Source of the DNA: Acinetobacter sp. ASP199
GTDB taxonomy: Bacteria; Pseudomonadota; Gammaproteobacteria; Pseudomonadales; Moraxellaceae
Assembly: GCF_022700675.1 (NCBI RefSeq)
Contig: NZ_CP062182.1
Coordinates: forward strand, 620,001-684,000
Length of the DNA: 64,000 bases
Direction: 5' to 3'
A program made the position numbers and the translations under genes. Below, in pieces: positions 18,176 through 26,271 of the stretch. The notes beneath the pieces are model-generated. The model saw nothing but the letters and a program-made list of their open reading frames with translations. It had not been told where the DNA came from and searched no databases. The number at the start of each line of letters is the position of its first letter. The first letter of the stretch is position 1.

Positions 18176-18203
18176 AAAAAGAACTCAATTTGGGTTCTTT
18201 TTC
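18176..18203 (+). terminator. Terminator downstream of rpe and the 12-bp repeats
   Basis: Perfect 9-bp stem AAAAAGAAC/GTTCTTTTT with a 9-base loop; the 3' arm supplies the U-tract. Confidence 0.8.
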
Positions 18204-18583
18204 TATTTTGAAAGACTTACAAATTCTGGTGTTTTATTCACCGATGCTTATAAATCAAGCTTTATAAAAAGTGATCAACTTATTTTAAATTCGTGTTTCA
18301 TTGTGTAACTTCTCCGAACAATTTTAAATTTAATTCATGTGCATAACTTAATTGTTTGATGTGGACAAACTTGTTGTTTTGGAGCAGTGCTTGAGCACTT
18401 TGTTGTCATTTTTAAAGTGAGTGAGAACTCCGCTTTGTTCTCAACTGTGTGTCTAAAGTAGCCATTTTTCGGAAGGGTGTCTTGGGTGCTTGAGTTAAGC
18501 TGAGTTAAGTTGCATCTCATACAGTCATCTTTTGTAATTTGCGCTGTATTTTTACAAGTGATTTTATACAATCTCACAGTTTT
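18204..18583. other. AT-rich region with repeats upstream of the gdx riboswitch
   Basis: No gene is apparent. It holds a palindrome AGTGCTTGAGCACT (18386-18399), a 7-bp hairpin TGAGAAC/GTTCTCA (18422-18443) and a direct repeat TGAGTTAAGC/TGAGTTAAGT (18491-18510). A TACAAT at 18567-18572 is a plausible -10 and would start transcription near 18579, immediately before the first riboswitch hairpin. Confidence 0.4.
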
Positions 18584-18584
18584 A

Positions 18585-18651
18585 GGAGGAACGACCTCCC
18601 TTGATGCAAAATATTGCTTTTGCTCAGGAAAAATCGTCAGGACGGCCTGAC
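18585..18651 (+). promoter_or_regulatory. Guanidine-II (mini-ykkC) riboswitch
   Basis: Two short hairpins with ACGR-type loops, the defining layout of guanidine-II riboswitches. Hairpin 1: GGAGG/CCTCC (18585-18599) with loop AACGA, one base longer than the usual tetraloop. Hairpin 2: GTCAGG/CCTGAC (18636-18651) around a perfect ACGG loop. They are 36 bases apart. The gdx ribosome binding site begins 14 bases after hairpin 2. In known examples guanidinium binding docks the two loops and exposes the ribosome binding site. Confidence 0.8.
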
Positions 18652-18675
18652 TTCTTAATTTATGAAGGAGGGCAT

Positions 18676-18993
18676 ATGGCCTGGTTTTTACTTATACTGG
18701 CAGGTCTTTTTGAGGTGGTATGGGCTTACTCGATGAAGCTATCGGAAGGTTTCAGCAAGCTGACCCCAAGCATTATTACTATTTTTTTCATGTTCCTAAG
18801 TTTTGCGCTGTTGGCTTACGCAATGCGTACGCTACCTCTAGGCACCGCCTATACCATCTGGACCGGAATTGGTGCAGTGGGTTCTTTTCTGATTGGGATT
18901 TTTATTTTGGGAGAACCCGCGAGTGCCATGCGCATGCTGGCGGCTGTCTTGATTATTTCCGGTCTGGTGTTGATGAAGCTGTCATCTTCTTAA
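18676..18993 (+). CDS. gdx: Guanidinium exporter Gdx (SugE), SMR family
   Basis: A 105-residue small multidrug resistance protein with four membrane helices. It fits the Gdx/SugE branch, which exchanges guanidinium for protons as a dual-topology dimer. The conserved membrane glutamate is in LFEVVWAYSMK (Glu13), and the helix 3 region reads GTAYTIWTGIGAVG. A longer frame starts at 18601, but that extension covers the riboswitch; GGAGG at 18666 sits 5 bases before the ATG at 18676 and the conserved protein starts there. The guanidine-II element upstream supports the substrate assignment. Confidence 0.92.
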   Translation: MAWFLLILAGLFEVVWAYSMKLSEGFSKLTPSIITIFFMFLSFALLAYAMRTLPLGTAYTIWTGIGAVGSFLIGIFILGEPASAMRMLAAVLIISGLVLMKLSSS

Positions 18994-19103
18994 AGTTTGT
19001 ATAGGGCACCAGAACGTAAGTGTTTCAGTATTTATTTATATGAGCCTCCTTTTGATCATTGCGTTAAAATAATAATTCCATGGCAATGCAACAGGGTGAA
19101 GAC

Positions 19104-19613
19104 ATGAACTTAAGCTATATCTATATGGATTCACCCGTAGGCCAATTGCAATTAGTGGCAAGTACCGAGGCGCTGGTTGCGGTGCTCTGGGATTGTGAAA
19201 AGCCGAACCGGGTCAAGCTGGCAACTTTGGTGGAAGATCCTGAGCATCCTATTCTGGTTAGGGCCAAAAACCAGTTAGAGCAATATTTTGCTGGTACGCG
19301 TAGCTGTTTCGATGTGCCGTTAGACTTTGTCGGTACACCATTTCAGAAAAGTGTCTGGCAGGCTTTACTGAATATTCCTTATGGAGAAACTCGAACCTAT
19401 CGTGACATTGCCCTGGAAATTGGTCATCCGAAAGCAGTTCGCGCCGTGGGTGCTGCCAATGGTCGCAATCCGATTTCGATTATTGCTCCATGCCATCGTG
19501 TGATTGGTAGCAATGGCACTTTGGTCGGTTTTGCTGGTGGGCTGGAACGTAAGGAAATCCTGTTAAATATTGAAAAAATAAGTAAGATATATTCTATCTT
19601 AATAAAAATCTGA
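19104..19613 (+). CDS. ogt: Methylated-DNA--protein-cysteine S-methyltransferase
   Basis: Suicide repair protein that removes alkyl groups from O6-methylguanine (and O4-methylthymine) onto its own cysteine. The 169-residue protein has the acceptor motif IIAPCHRVIGSNG, a preceding helix-turn-helix with GETRTYRDIA and the RAVGAANGRNP arginine/asparagine hinge. It lacks the N-terminal AdaA/AraC domains, so it is an Ogt-type stand-alone enzyme. The frame is open 8 codons further; the ATG at 19104 matches the usual family start. Confidence 0.94.
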   Translation: MNLSYIYMDSPVGQLQLVASTEALVAVLWDCEKPNRVKLATLVEDPEHPILVRAKNQLEQYFAGTRSCFDVPLDFVGTPFQKSVWQALLNIPYGETRTYRDIALEIGHPKAVRAVGAANGRNPISIIAPCHRVIGSNGTLVGFAGGLERKEILLNIEKISKIYSILIKI

Positions 19614-19622
19614 CCAGTTAAA

Positions 19623-20276
19623 ATGAATCCAGTGCTTGCCCCAGTCATTGAAAATTTCTGGTGGCTGTTGCTTTTATTTTCCTTCGCCGCTTTATTCAAG
19701 CTGTTTAAGCCTTATCTTAAGGGGAAATTCGGTGAGTTTGCCGTTGCTGTGCATGTCAAACTCTATCTTCAACAGCCGCATTATATCTTGCTGAATGACC
19801 TGACCTTTGAGGATGGGCAAGGGACGACAACCCAGATTGATCATTTGCTATTAAGCCCATTTGGGCTATTTGTGATTGAGACCAAAAACTATAAAGGCTG
19901 GATTTTTGGTGGTGAACGTCAAAAAATGTGGACTCAAAAACTTTATAAACAGAGCTATAAATTTCAAAATCCACTGCATCAGAACTATAAACACGTCAAA
20001 GTGCTAGAACAGATTCTGGCAGATATTTTAAGTCCGGAATATATTCATTCACTGGTGGTGTTTATGCCAGAAGCTGAGTTTAAGACCGCGATGCCAGCCA
20101 ATGTTTTCCGTAGCGCTAGCTGGACCGATTATGTGAAAAGCTTTCAGGAACCAGTAATTTCCGAAACCAAACTTAAACGGATTCAGCTGCATCTTGAGAA
20201 TGTCATGCTGGAGAAATCTCGGCAGACCAATCGCCAGCATGTAGAGGGCTTAAAGCAGCGCAAACAGGTCAAATAA
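19623..20276 (+). CDS. NERD domain protein with N-terminal membrane helix
   Basis: A 217-residue protein with one N-terminal hydrophobic helix (about 9-22) and a nuclease-related NERD domain. Visible NERD landmarks: KGKFGEFAVA (about 33-42), YILLNDLTF, TTTQIDHLLLSPFGLFVIETKNYKGWIFG with the Asp and ExK residues of the restriction-endonuclease-like core, and NPLHQNYKHV. The core looks intact, so nuclease activity is possible but unproven for most NERD proteins. It starts 9 bases after ogt, so the two may share a transcript; with ogt a DNA-repair link is possible. Confidence 0.85.
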   Translation: MNPVLAPVIENFWWLLLLFSFAALFKLFKPYLKGKFGEFAVAVHVKLYLQQPHYILLNDLTFEDGQGTTTQIDHLLLSPFGLFVIETKNYKGWIFGGERQKMWTQKLYKQSYKFQNPLHQNYKHVKVLEQILADILSPEYIHSLVVFMPEAEFKTAMPANVFRSASWTDYVKSFQEPVISETKLKRIQLHLENVMLEKSRQTNRQHVEGLKQRKQVK

Positions 20277-20297
20277 AAAAACCTGAAAAGCTCAGGG
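20275..20297 (-). terminator. Terminator of dusC
   Basis: On the minus strand, CCTGA/TCAGG with a 5-base loop is followed by a run of seven T. It lies 10 bases past the dusC stop codon. Confidence 0.65.
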
Positions 20298-20306
20298 ATT
20301 ATTAGC

Positions 20307-21251
20307 TTAATGCTGAGCAGCTTTGAGCTTTTCAGTAATTTCTTCCAGTGGTTTGACCCGTTTCACTTCATCCCACAGCGCTTTCGCTTCAGGATAATGT
20401 TTAGACATCATCCCGAGCCACTGCTTGTAACGTCCCACCATATTCATTTCTTTTTTATACGAACCATTCAGGAAACGGATTTGCAGGCCGAGCAGCTCAT
20501 TCCAGCTAATCAGGGGATCATCACTATTTTTACGGATACATTGGGTCAAATCTGGAGTGGTGACTGCACCGCGGCCAATCATCAAATCTTCACAGCCCGA
20601 TTCTAACTGGCATTGTTTGGCATCGGCATTGTTCCAAATTTCACCATTGGCAATGACATTAATCTTCAATGCTTCACGAATAGGGCGTAGCTGATCCCAA
20701 AATGCAGGAGGGGTATAGCCATCGGCTTTGGTACGTGCATGCACTGTAACCCATGCTGCGCCTGCATCTTCAATGGCATGCGCATTTTCTAGCATGAAGT
20801 TCCGATCCATATAGCCTAGACGCATTTTGGCGGAAACTGGAATATGAGCAGGAACGGCATCGCGCACCGCTTTAACCAGTTCATACACCACTTCAGGTTC
20901 ATCAAGTAAAACAGAGCCACCACGGTGTCGATTCACTGTTTTGGCTGGACAGCCAAAGTTCATATCAATGGCAGGTGCGCCTAGTGCAGCAGCTTTGACT
21001 GCATTTGCAGCCAACATTTCAGGATTGTTTCCTAAAAATTGTACATGTACGGGTGTCCCTGCTGCAGTTTTACCGTCATTCAATAGTTCAGGGCAGTAGG
21101 TATGGTAGATATGATCGGGTAGTACCGAATCCGTGACACGAATAAACTCGGTCACACACCAGTCAAAGCTCCCGACGGATGTCAGCACATCACGCATAAT
21201 CGGGTCAGTTAAGCCTTCCATGGGTGCAAGAACAAGTTTCAACGTGTTCAC
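20307..21251 (-). CDS. dusC: tRNA-dihydrouridine(16) synthase DusC
   Basis: FMN-dependent reduction of uridine 16 in the D-loop of tRNA. The 314-residue protein has the FMN-binding LAPMEGLTD start, QFLGNNPEMLA, the catalytic Cys in DMNFGCPAKTVNRHRGGS, SAKMRLGY, VHARTKADGY and IANGEI...MIGRGA. The RG-rich and C-terminal sequence (NMVGRYKQWLGMM) places it in the DusC rather than the DusA or DusB group. The start codon is GTG, with only weak upstream pairing. Convergent with the NERD gene. Confidence 0.94.
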   Translation of the reverse strand: MNTLKLVLAPMEGLTDPIMRDVLTSVGSFDWCVTEFIRVTDSVLPDHIYHTYCPELLNDGKTAAGTPVHVQFLGNNPEMLAANAVKAAALGAPAIDMNFGCPAKTVNRHRGGSVLLDEPEVVYELVKAVRDAVPAHIPVSAKMRLGYMDRNFMLENAHAIEDAGAAWVTVHARTKADGYTPPAFWDQLRPIREALKINVIANGEIWNNADAKQCQLESGCEDLMIGRGAVTTPDLTQCIRKNSDDPLISWNELLGLQIRFLNGSYKKEMNMVGRYKQWLGMMSKHYPEAKALWDEVKRVKPLEEITEKLKAAQH

Positions 21252-21378
21252 CTGTGAATGAGAAAAACGGTGTTATACGTTTTTTTAGGTTTGTTGTCTA
21301 TATAAGACAAGACATTAAATGATAAAGAGAAAATGAGTTAGAAGATAAAATATTATCCAAATCTAAATTTGTACTTGT

Positions 21379-21417
21379 AAAAAAAGCCAATCAAATATTA
21401 ATTGATTGGCTTTTTTT
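21379..21417 (-). terminator. Strong terminator at the end of the minor pilin operon
   Basis: Sixteen-base complementary arms (AAAAAAAGCCAATCAA and its complement) around a short AT loop. On the minus strand it ends the pilin operon 7 bases past the last stop codon and separates it from dusC. Confidence 0.92.
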
Positions 21418-21423
21418 AGTGAT

Positions 21424-24264
21424 TTATAAATATCTAGACCATTTAATATCTAAATTTTGTACCTTTAATCCAGTACCTGCACTAGAGCCACTGCCACTAC
21501 CAACACCACCTGTATTTTGAGATGGAAGGACAAAAGTTGATCCACCTAAAACATGGTTATTGATTGTATTTCCATTTTTTCCTTCGCCTTGAGTATTAAT
21601 AGAGCCTACAATTTGGTTTTTATTTTCTGTAAATCCACAACCGGCTGAAGTAGTAATACCTTTACGACTAAAAACATCACCATAAATACGTGTACATGCT
21701 CCCATATGAATCTGTTCATTAGCCATAAAAGCAATATTACCTAAATCTAATTTATTCATTTCTTTCCCATCTATTATAACTTTTTTGGGAGTTCCATCTT
21801 CATTTTTACTCATATCATGTAGGAATTCGTCGTCGCTCTTACATAAATTAGTCGGTATTAAATATCGATCCGATAATGTAGTAGGCGAGGTATTTGCAAT
21901 GTTAAGATCTGTATTGTTATTCGCATGTTTCAATCGACGATTACAAATCAGAGAAACTTTATCAGCTCCTTCACGAATGACTTCATGAGGTGCATATATG
22001 CGTGGAGAGAAGGCAATTGACCAAATTTCACCTTCAGCTAAGAAACTGTTTGTGTACGCATTTGTCAAACTATCTGAACGCCATGTCGTACCACCTGCAA
22101 ACTCGAGTGACCCTTCAAAATACATAATTCCTGGTGCAAGTGTTGCATTATCAATTGTAGATGGGTCTGAAATAGAGCGAACGCGCCATCTATTTAGTAC
22201 CTTACCATAACTATAATCATCATCGATACCTAATGTTTTACTTACACTAATACGAGGTAGATAACCAATAATTTCACTTGTACATTTACCTTCAACTACA
22301 GTGAGACAGATAGCACCAGTATAGGTTTTGCCATTGAGAGTGTAATCTCCAATTGAAAAACCTTCGGAATTAATAAGTGATTCGGTTCCATCCGTTTCAA
22401 TAGCATATTGGCTATTGTTTTTATACATATAAGTAATGGTATTGTGTTTATTTTTTAAGTGGTTCAGAAAAACACGGTCAAACCCACCATTTGAAGTGAA
22501 GATATAATTAGCATCATTTTTATATACTCTTACATCTACATTATTATTAAAAATGAGATCTAAAATAACCTCATTAATATTAATATTAATATTGTTTATA
22601 ACAACTGTTGGATTAATAGAAGCAAGATAATTTTGTAGATCAGCTAATTTTGTTGTAGCAATACTACTATTACGATTGATACTTTCGGCTCTGTTTGAAA
22701 CAGAAGTAGTTGTATTTATTTCATTTACGATGTTTGTAACTGAATATACATTGTTTGCAGAAACGGTAACTGCCAATACAACTTTATTAGCATAGATATC
22801 AAGTGCTTTTGCTCCTGCAATCGAAAGTTCGACTTCGCCTAGACTCTCGATGTTATCCGCTCGTGCACCAGCACCCGTCACTAAGACATTTCCCCCTGCT
22901 TTAATATTGCCAGCTTGAGTGTTAGTGTGAATTTCTACTTTATTTTTTGCAGTGATATCTTTGGTGCTACTTCCTGTCCATAAAATAACATTTCCATTAG
23001 AAGTTACATTGCTAGCAGTAGAGTTTGTATCTAAGGTCACCGAGGCCCTAGATTCAATATTACTAGCGGTCGAGGAGGATAAACTCACTGAACCATGAGC
23101 TTTGATATTCTGTGCTTTGCCTCCTGTGCTTAATTTCACTTCACCCATACTTTCAATATTTTTAGCTATTGAATTAATACCAGCTACTGATACCTCTCCC
23201 CCCGCTTTAATATTGCCAGCTTGAGTGTTAGTGTGAATTTCTACTTTATTTTTTGCAGTGATATCTTTGGTGCTACTTCCTGTCCATAAAATAACATTTC
23301 CATTAGAAGTTACATTGCTAGCAGTAGAGGAGGTTAAAGTCACCGAGGCCCTAGATTCAATATTACTAGCGGTCGAGGAGGATAAACTCACTGAACCATG
23401 AGCTTTGATATTCTGTGCTTGTCCTGTGCTTAATGTCACGTCACCCATAGTTTCAATGTTTTGAACTTCTGCTCCGCTAATAACTTTCACTTCGCTATTA
23501 GATTTAATATTTTGGGCTTTCGCGCCCGTTTCAACTAATACAGGGCCAAGTGCTTCAATATTGCCAAAATTCTTACCTGTTAAAAGTGTGACTTTACCCT
23601 TGCTTTTTACGTTAATAATGGCATCACCACAGTTTTGGTGGCCACAATCAATATAAACATCACCAGTCGCATTAATGTTTAATTCAGAAAGATTTTCAGT
23701 TTTAAATAAAAGATTTAACGTGAGGTCACCATCAACATTTAAAGTTACCTTAGAGTTTGGACTCTCCCCTTTAATGGTTGTTAAACCAGAGAAAACAGTT
23801 TTTCCGCCAAAATTAATGGTACTGACAGCCACCGTACCTTGCGTTAAGGTAAGATTGTAAACAACTCTGATAGTAGTGGCCGCTTTTGAATTTGTACTGT
23901 TTGCAGAAATGTCAGCTGTTACAGAACAGGCTGCAGTTGCAGTTTCACAGCCTGTGACAATAATATTTTTAGCAGTAACGTTATTGCCATTGGCATCAGT
24001 TAAAGTCTTTTTATAATTAGGCGCTTTTAAGATATTTAAGCCTTCAAAAGAATTTCCCCCAATTTGAACCAGAAATTCCCTAAAAGCACTCACACCCGCC
24101 CAACCTAGAATTTGTGCATTGGTTTGTGCATGGGCTGCAGTTGCAGCTTCTTTTTTAGTTATTAAAGCTCGTGCAACAGATGCTGTAATTAACATGACTG
24201 TGATTCCAATGAGCAATACCAAAAGAATCGTTGCCATGCCTTGTTGTTTTTTAAATGTATGCAT
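21424..24264 (-). CDS. Giant PilX-like minor pilin with a beta-solenoid region
   Basis: A 946-residue protein, several times the size of normal PilX (about 170-200). It begins with a class III-type prepilin segment: KKQQG, then the hydrophobic stretch MATILLVLLIGITVML, as in PilX N-terminal domains. From about residue 195 to 500 it is built of 16-18-residue rungs of the type NIkaxGxVxLxTxxxA, which predicts a parallel beta-solenoid. Two blocks of about 100 residues (269-368 and 369-470) are nearly identical. The remaining 430 residues are a separate, Cys-containing domain with a Gly/Ser-rich segment near the end. GAGG precedes the ATG by 8 bases. Last gene of the minor pilin operon; no PilY1 gene is beside it. 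Surface display at or near a pilus tip is inference. Confidence 0.8.
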   Translation of the reverse strand: MHTFKKQQGMATILLVLLIGITVMLITASVARALITKKEAATAAHAQTNAQILGWAGVSAFREFLVQIGGNSFEGLNILKAPNYKKTLTDANGNNVTAKNIIVTGCETATAACSVTADISANSTNSKAATTIRVVYNLTLTQGTVAVSTINFGGKTVFSGLTTIKGESPNSKVTLNVDGDLTLNLLFKTENLSELNINATGDVYIDCGHQNCGDAIINVKSKGKVTLLTGKNFGNIEALGPVLVETGAKAQNIKSNSEVKVISGAEVQNIETMGDVTLSTGQAQNIKAHGSVSLSSSTASNIESRASVTLTSSTASNVTSNGNVILWTGSSTKDITAKNKVEIHTNTQAGNIKAGGEVSVAGINSIAKNIESMGEVKLSTGGKAQNIKAHGSVSLSSSTASNIESRASVTLDTNSTASNVTSNGNVILWTGSSTKDITAKNKVEIHTNTQAGNIKAGGNVLVTGAGARADNIESLGEVELSIAGAKALDIYANKVVLAVTVSANNVYSVTNIVNEINTTTSVSNRAESINRNSSIATTKLADLQNYLASINPTVVINNINININEVILDLIFNNNVDVRVYKNDANYIFTSNGGFDRVFLNHLKNKHNTITYMYKNNSQYAIETDGTESLINSEGFSIGDYTLNGKTYTGAICLTVVEGKCTSEIIGYLPRISVSKTLGIDDDYSYGKVLNRWRVRSISDPSTIDNATLAPGIMYFEGSLEFAGGTTWRSDSLTNAYTNSFLAEGEIWSIAFSPRIYAPHEVIREGADKVSLICNRRLKHANNNTDLNIANTSPTTLSDRYLIPTNLCKSDDEFLHDMSKNEDGTPKKVIIDGKEMNKLDLGNIAFMANEQIHMGACTRIYGDVFSRKGITTSAGCGFTENKNQIVGSINTQGEGKNGNTINNHVLGGSTFVLPSQNTGGVGSGSGSSAGTGLKVQNLDIKWSRYL
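22898..23462 (-). repeat. Tandem in-frame duplication inside the giant PilX-like gene
   Basis: Copies at 22898-23160 and 23204-23462 are aligned at an offset of 306 bases at one end and 303 at the other. Most of each copy is base-for-base identical over roughly 200 bases; a short stretch near 23023 versus 23329 differs (TTTGTATCTAAG against GAGGTTAAA), giving one extra codon. Both encode six solenoid rungs. Confidence 0.9.
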
Positions 24265-24294
24265 TGCTCATCCTCACATTCAGGTTAATTAGCA

Positions 24295-24957
24295 TTAAAT
24301 ATTATTCAAACAAATCAAGGATTGAATTTGCTTTTCGGTAATATATTGCCCTTGGGCTTTAATTGTCACAGACTTAGTACCAGATGGGTTGTCTTTACTA
24401 ATGCCATAAGGGGTACATTTTTTACCACCTGGTATACTTTGAAGATTAAATGTAAATACAGCTGGTGTAGATAAAGTGATCTCTTTATTTCTTATACTAA
24501 TAAGTGGACTTTTCGTATTTGTCGAATGATCCCAAACTTCATTAGCAGCAATGTTTGAATACGCTTCATAAATTCCATCAACTGATTTTCGGCAATTATT
24601 ATTTGTCACTAAATAAAGTTTATATTCTTTATTTGCTAGATCATTCTCGTATACTAATGCTTGGCACGTAATTACATTTGGTGAGCTAAGATCCGGGGTG
24701 AAACGTAAATACAAAGTATTGTTGTCGGCATTAACAGCGATATCAGCAGCATTACCCGAACCATAGCCTGCATTCTGAATGACTTTTTGTAGGACAAGCA
24801 TGCCTAATTGAACTTGAGTGTCATATTCTGCATCTAAAGATGACTCTAAACTGACTTTAGAAATCTGTTTAAAGGTCATCAGCATCATGATCATGCAGAG
24901 CATGGCAACGACTAAGCCTACGAGAAGTTCTAGTATGGTAAAACCATTCTTTTTCAT
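24295..24957 (-). CDS. pilW: PilW-like type IV pilus minor pilin
   Basis: A 220-residue prepilin-like protein. It starts MKKNG, cleavage by PilD is expected before FTILELLVGLVVAML, and Glu5 of the mature protein is present. The soluble part has paired cysteines (CQAL, CRKS, CTPYG, and a final CLNN). The frame could begin 8 codons earlier, inside pilV, but GGGAGA lies 6 bases before the ATG at 24957 and the short leader is typical. Minor pilins of this type prime pilus assembly and form the tip complex with FimU, PilV and PilX. Confidence 0.82.
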   Translation of the reverse strand: MKKNGFTILELLVGLVVAMLCMIMMLMTFKQISKVSLESSLDAEYDTQVQLGMLVLQKVIQNAGYGSGNAADIAVNADNNTLYLRFTPDLSSPNVITCQALVYENDLANKEYKLYLVTNNNCRKSVDGIYEAYSNIAANEVWDHSTNTKSPLISIRNKEITLSTPAVFTFNLQSIPGGKKCTPYGISKDNPSGTKSVTIKAQGQYITEKQIQSLICLNNI

Positions 24958-24959
24958 GC

Positions 24960-25379
24960 TTATCTCCCTACCACAAAACAAGACTCATGCAATGACGTTC
25001 CTGCTGCGCAAGCTTGCGCTATGCTTAGTGAAACATGACTTGCAGCAAGCACCGGCCATTCTGATTTTTGAGTGGTCGATACTGTAATTTCTGCTATAGA
25101 GCAGCTGATATAGAAGGTTTTACCAGCCACAGTAAAGTTATCTGTAGAAACTCGAGCACACATGCCTGAGGTATCAGTTTTGTCTTGTGCCTGTTGTAGT
25201 CTTTTTTGCATTTCATTCACGACAATAAAACCAACGTTCATTTCTTTTTGAGTTGTTAGCATGCTTTTGATTGCAGTCCCACTACCCAAAATAATAATGG
25301 CAAAAAGTACTAAGGCGATTAATGATTCCATTAAGGTGAAACCACGTTGATTAACGAATGATGATCGTAGCTGTTTCAT
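24960..25379 (-). CDS. pilV: PilV-like type IV pilus minor pilin
   Basis: A 139-residue prepilin-like protein with the class III signal NQRG and mature start FTLMESLIALVLFAIIIL, keeping Glu5. Four cysteines occur in the soluble domain (CARV, CSIA, CAAG, CFVV). AGGAAAG precedes the ATG, which lies 29 bases inside the end of the preceding fimT-like gene, so the two are translationally coupled. It ends 2 bases before the pilW ATG. Confidence 0.83.
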   Translation of the reverse strand: MKQLRSSFVNQRGFTLMESLIALVLFAIIILGSGTAIKSMLTTQKEMNVGFIVVNEMQKRLQQAQDKTDTSGMCARVSTDNFTVAGKTFYISCSIAEITVSTTQKSEWPVLAASHVSLSIAQACAAGTSLHESCFVVGR

Positions 25380-25854
25380 TATTCTTTCCTATAGTCAACG
25401 TTGGGTTTGAGGACGTCAAACAACCTGATACTGGAACGACAACGCCAATCGAGTTAAATGAAATACAGGTAATTTGATCACTCGAATTGGGGTTTTCTTT
25501 AATGGTAATACGATTGGAAATTGGCATTTCCTGGACAGAAGCGGTCGCTGAGGCACATTCACCGCGCACTACTTTAATAACATTTTGTGATGAGGTACTT
25601 GTTAAACATGCTGAAGCAGCAGCAGCTGTTAGTGGAGTATTATTGGTATTACGAAGTGCTAATGCTTTTGCTTGAGAAATCGCACTTTGAATGCTTGAGG
25701 TTGCATTATTGACCTGGCTTTGATCAATCCAGGCACTGGTGAGTGAGCTGCCCATAAACAAAATGATCGTCATCACCGTGATGGTGATCATCAACTCAAT
25801 GAGCGTAAAACCCGATTGTGCGGGGTGTTGTTTTTTTAGATGATTTAATTTCAT
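25351..25854 (-). CDS. fimT: FimT/FimU (GspH)-type minor pilin
   Basis: A 167-residue prepilin of the GspH/FimT group: leader ending QSG, mature start [18 protein letters not shown] with Glu5, then the SSIQSAISQAKALALR helix usual in GspH-type pseudopilins. Three cysteines (CLTS, CASA, CISF) plus CLTS near the end may pair. It begins directly after the stop of the pilE-like gene and overlaps pilV by 29 bases. In other bacteria FimU links the minor pilin tip complex to the major pilin. Confidence 0.82.
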   Translation of the reverse strand: MKLNHLKKQHPAQSGFTLIELMITITVMTIILFMGSSLTSAWIDQSQVNNATSSIQSAISQAKALALRNTNNTPLTAAAASACLTSTSSQNVIKVVRGECASATASVQEMPISNRITIKENPNSSDQITCISFNSIGVVVPVSGCLTSSNPTLTIGKNNETATIIIR

Positions 25855-26271
25855 TTATAACCACCCAGTGATGCTTTTACAGCCTGGACCACCTTGTACC
25901 CCTGCATTCGTTAATGTCAGTGTACAGCCGCTAACTTTGGTACTTGTTTCGCCTGTTGCCGTTAAGGTATAGGTTGCTCCATCAGAGAGATACGTATATT
26001 TAAAGTCAGCTGAACTTGGGTTCCATGAATTAAATAATGCTTTTGTCGCTGCCGTTGTTGTTGTGGCTGGTGATGATGTTGGATAACTTAGTGTTCTTTG
26101 ATAAACATTTTCTGCTGAAAGAGATAAGGCAATTAAATTCGATTGCGCTTCTTTAATTTTTGCGCGTGTAACGTAATTTTGATAACTTGGTAATGCAATT
26201 GCGGCAAGAATCGCAATTAAAGCGACCACAATCATAAGTTCAATTAAAGTAAATCCTTTTTTATTCTTCAT
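25855..26271 (-). CDS. pilE: PilE-type minor pilin
   Basis: A 138-residue type IVa pilin: leader MKNKKG, mature start [28 protein letters not shown], and a C-terminal disulfide loop between Cys in SGCTLTLT and GPGCKS. This matches PilE-type minor pilins rather than the longer PilA. The frame opens 10 codons earlier, but GGAGG lies 6 bases before the ATG at 26271. First gene of the five-gene operon pilE-fimT-pilV-pilW-giant PilX. It is the most likely to have its own promoter in the AT-rich region upstream. Confidence 0.85.
   Translation of the reverse strand: MKNKKGFTLIELMIVVALIAILAAIALPSYQNYVTRAKIKEAQSNLIALSLSAENVYQRTLSYPTSSPATTTTAATKALFNSWNPSSADFKYTYLSDGATYTLTATGETSTKVSGCTLTLTNAGVQGGPGCKSITGWL

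Noticed and set aside
18601..18675. N-terminal extension of gdx
   Set aside because: The extension covers the second riboswitch hairpin; a strong ribosome binding site and the conserved start are at 18676.
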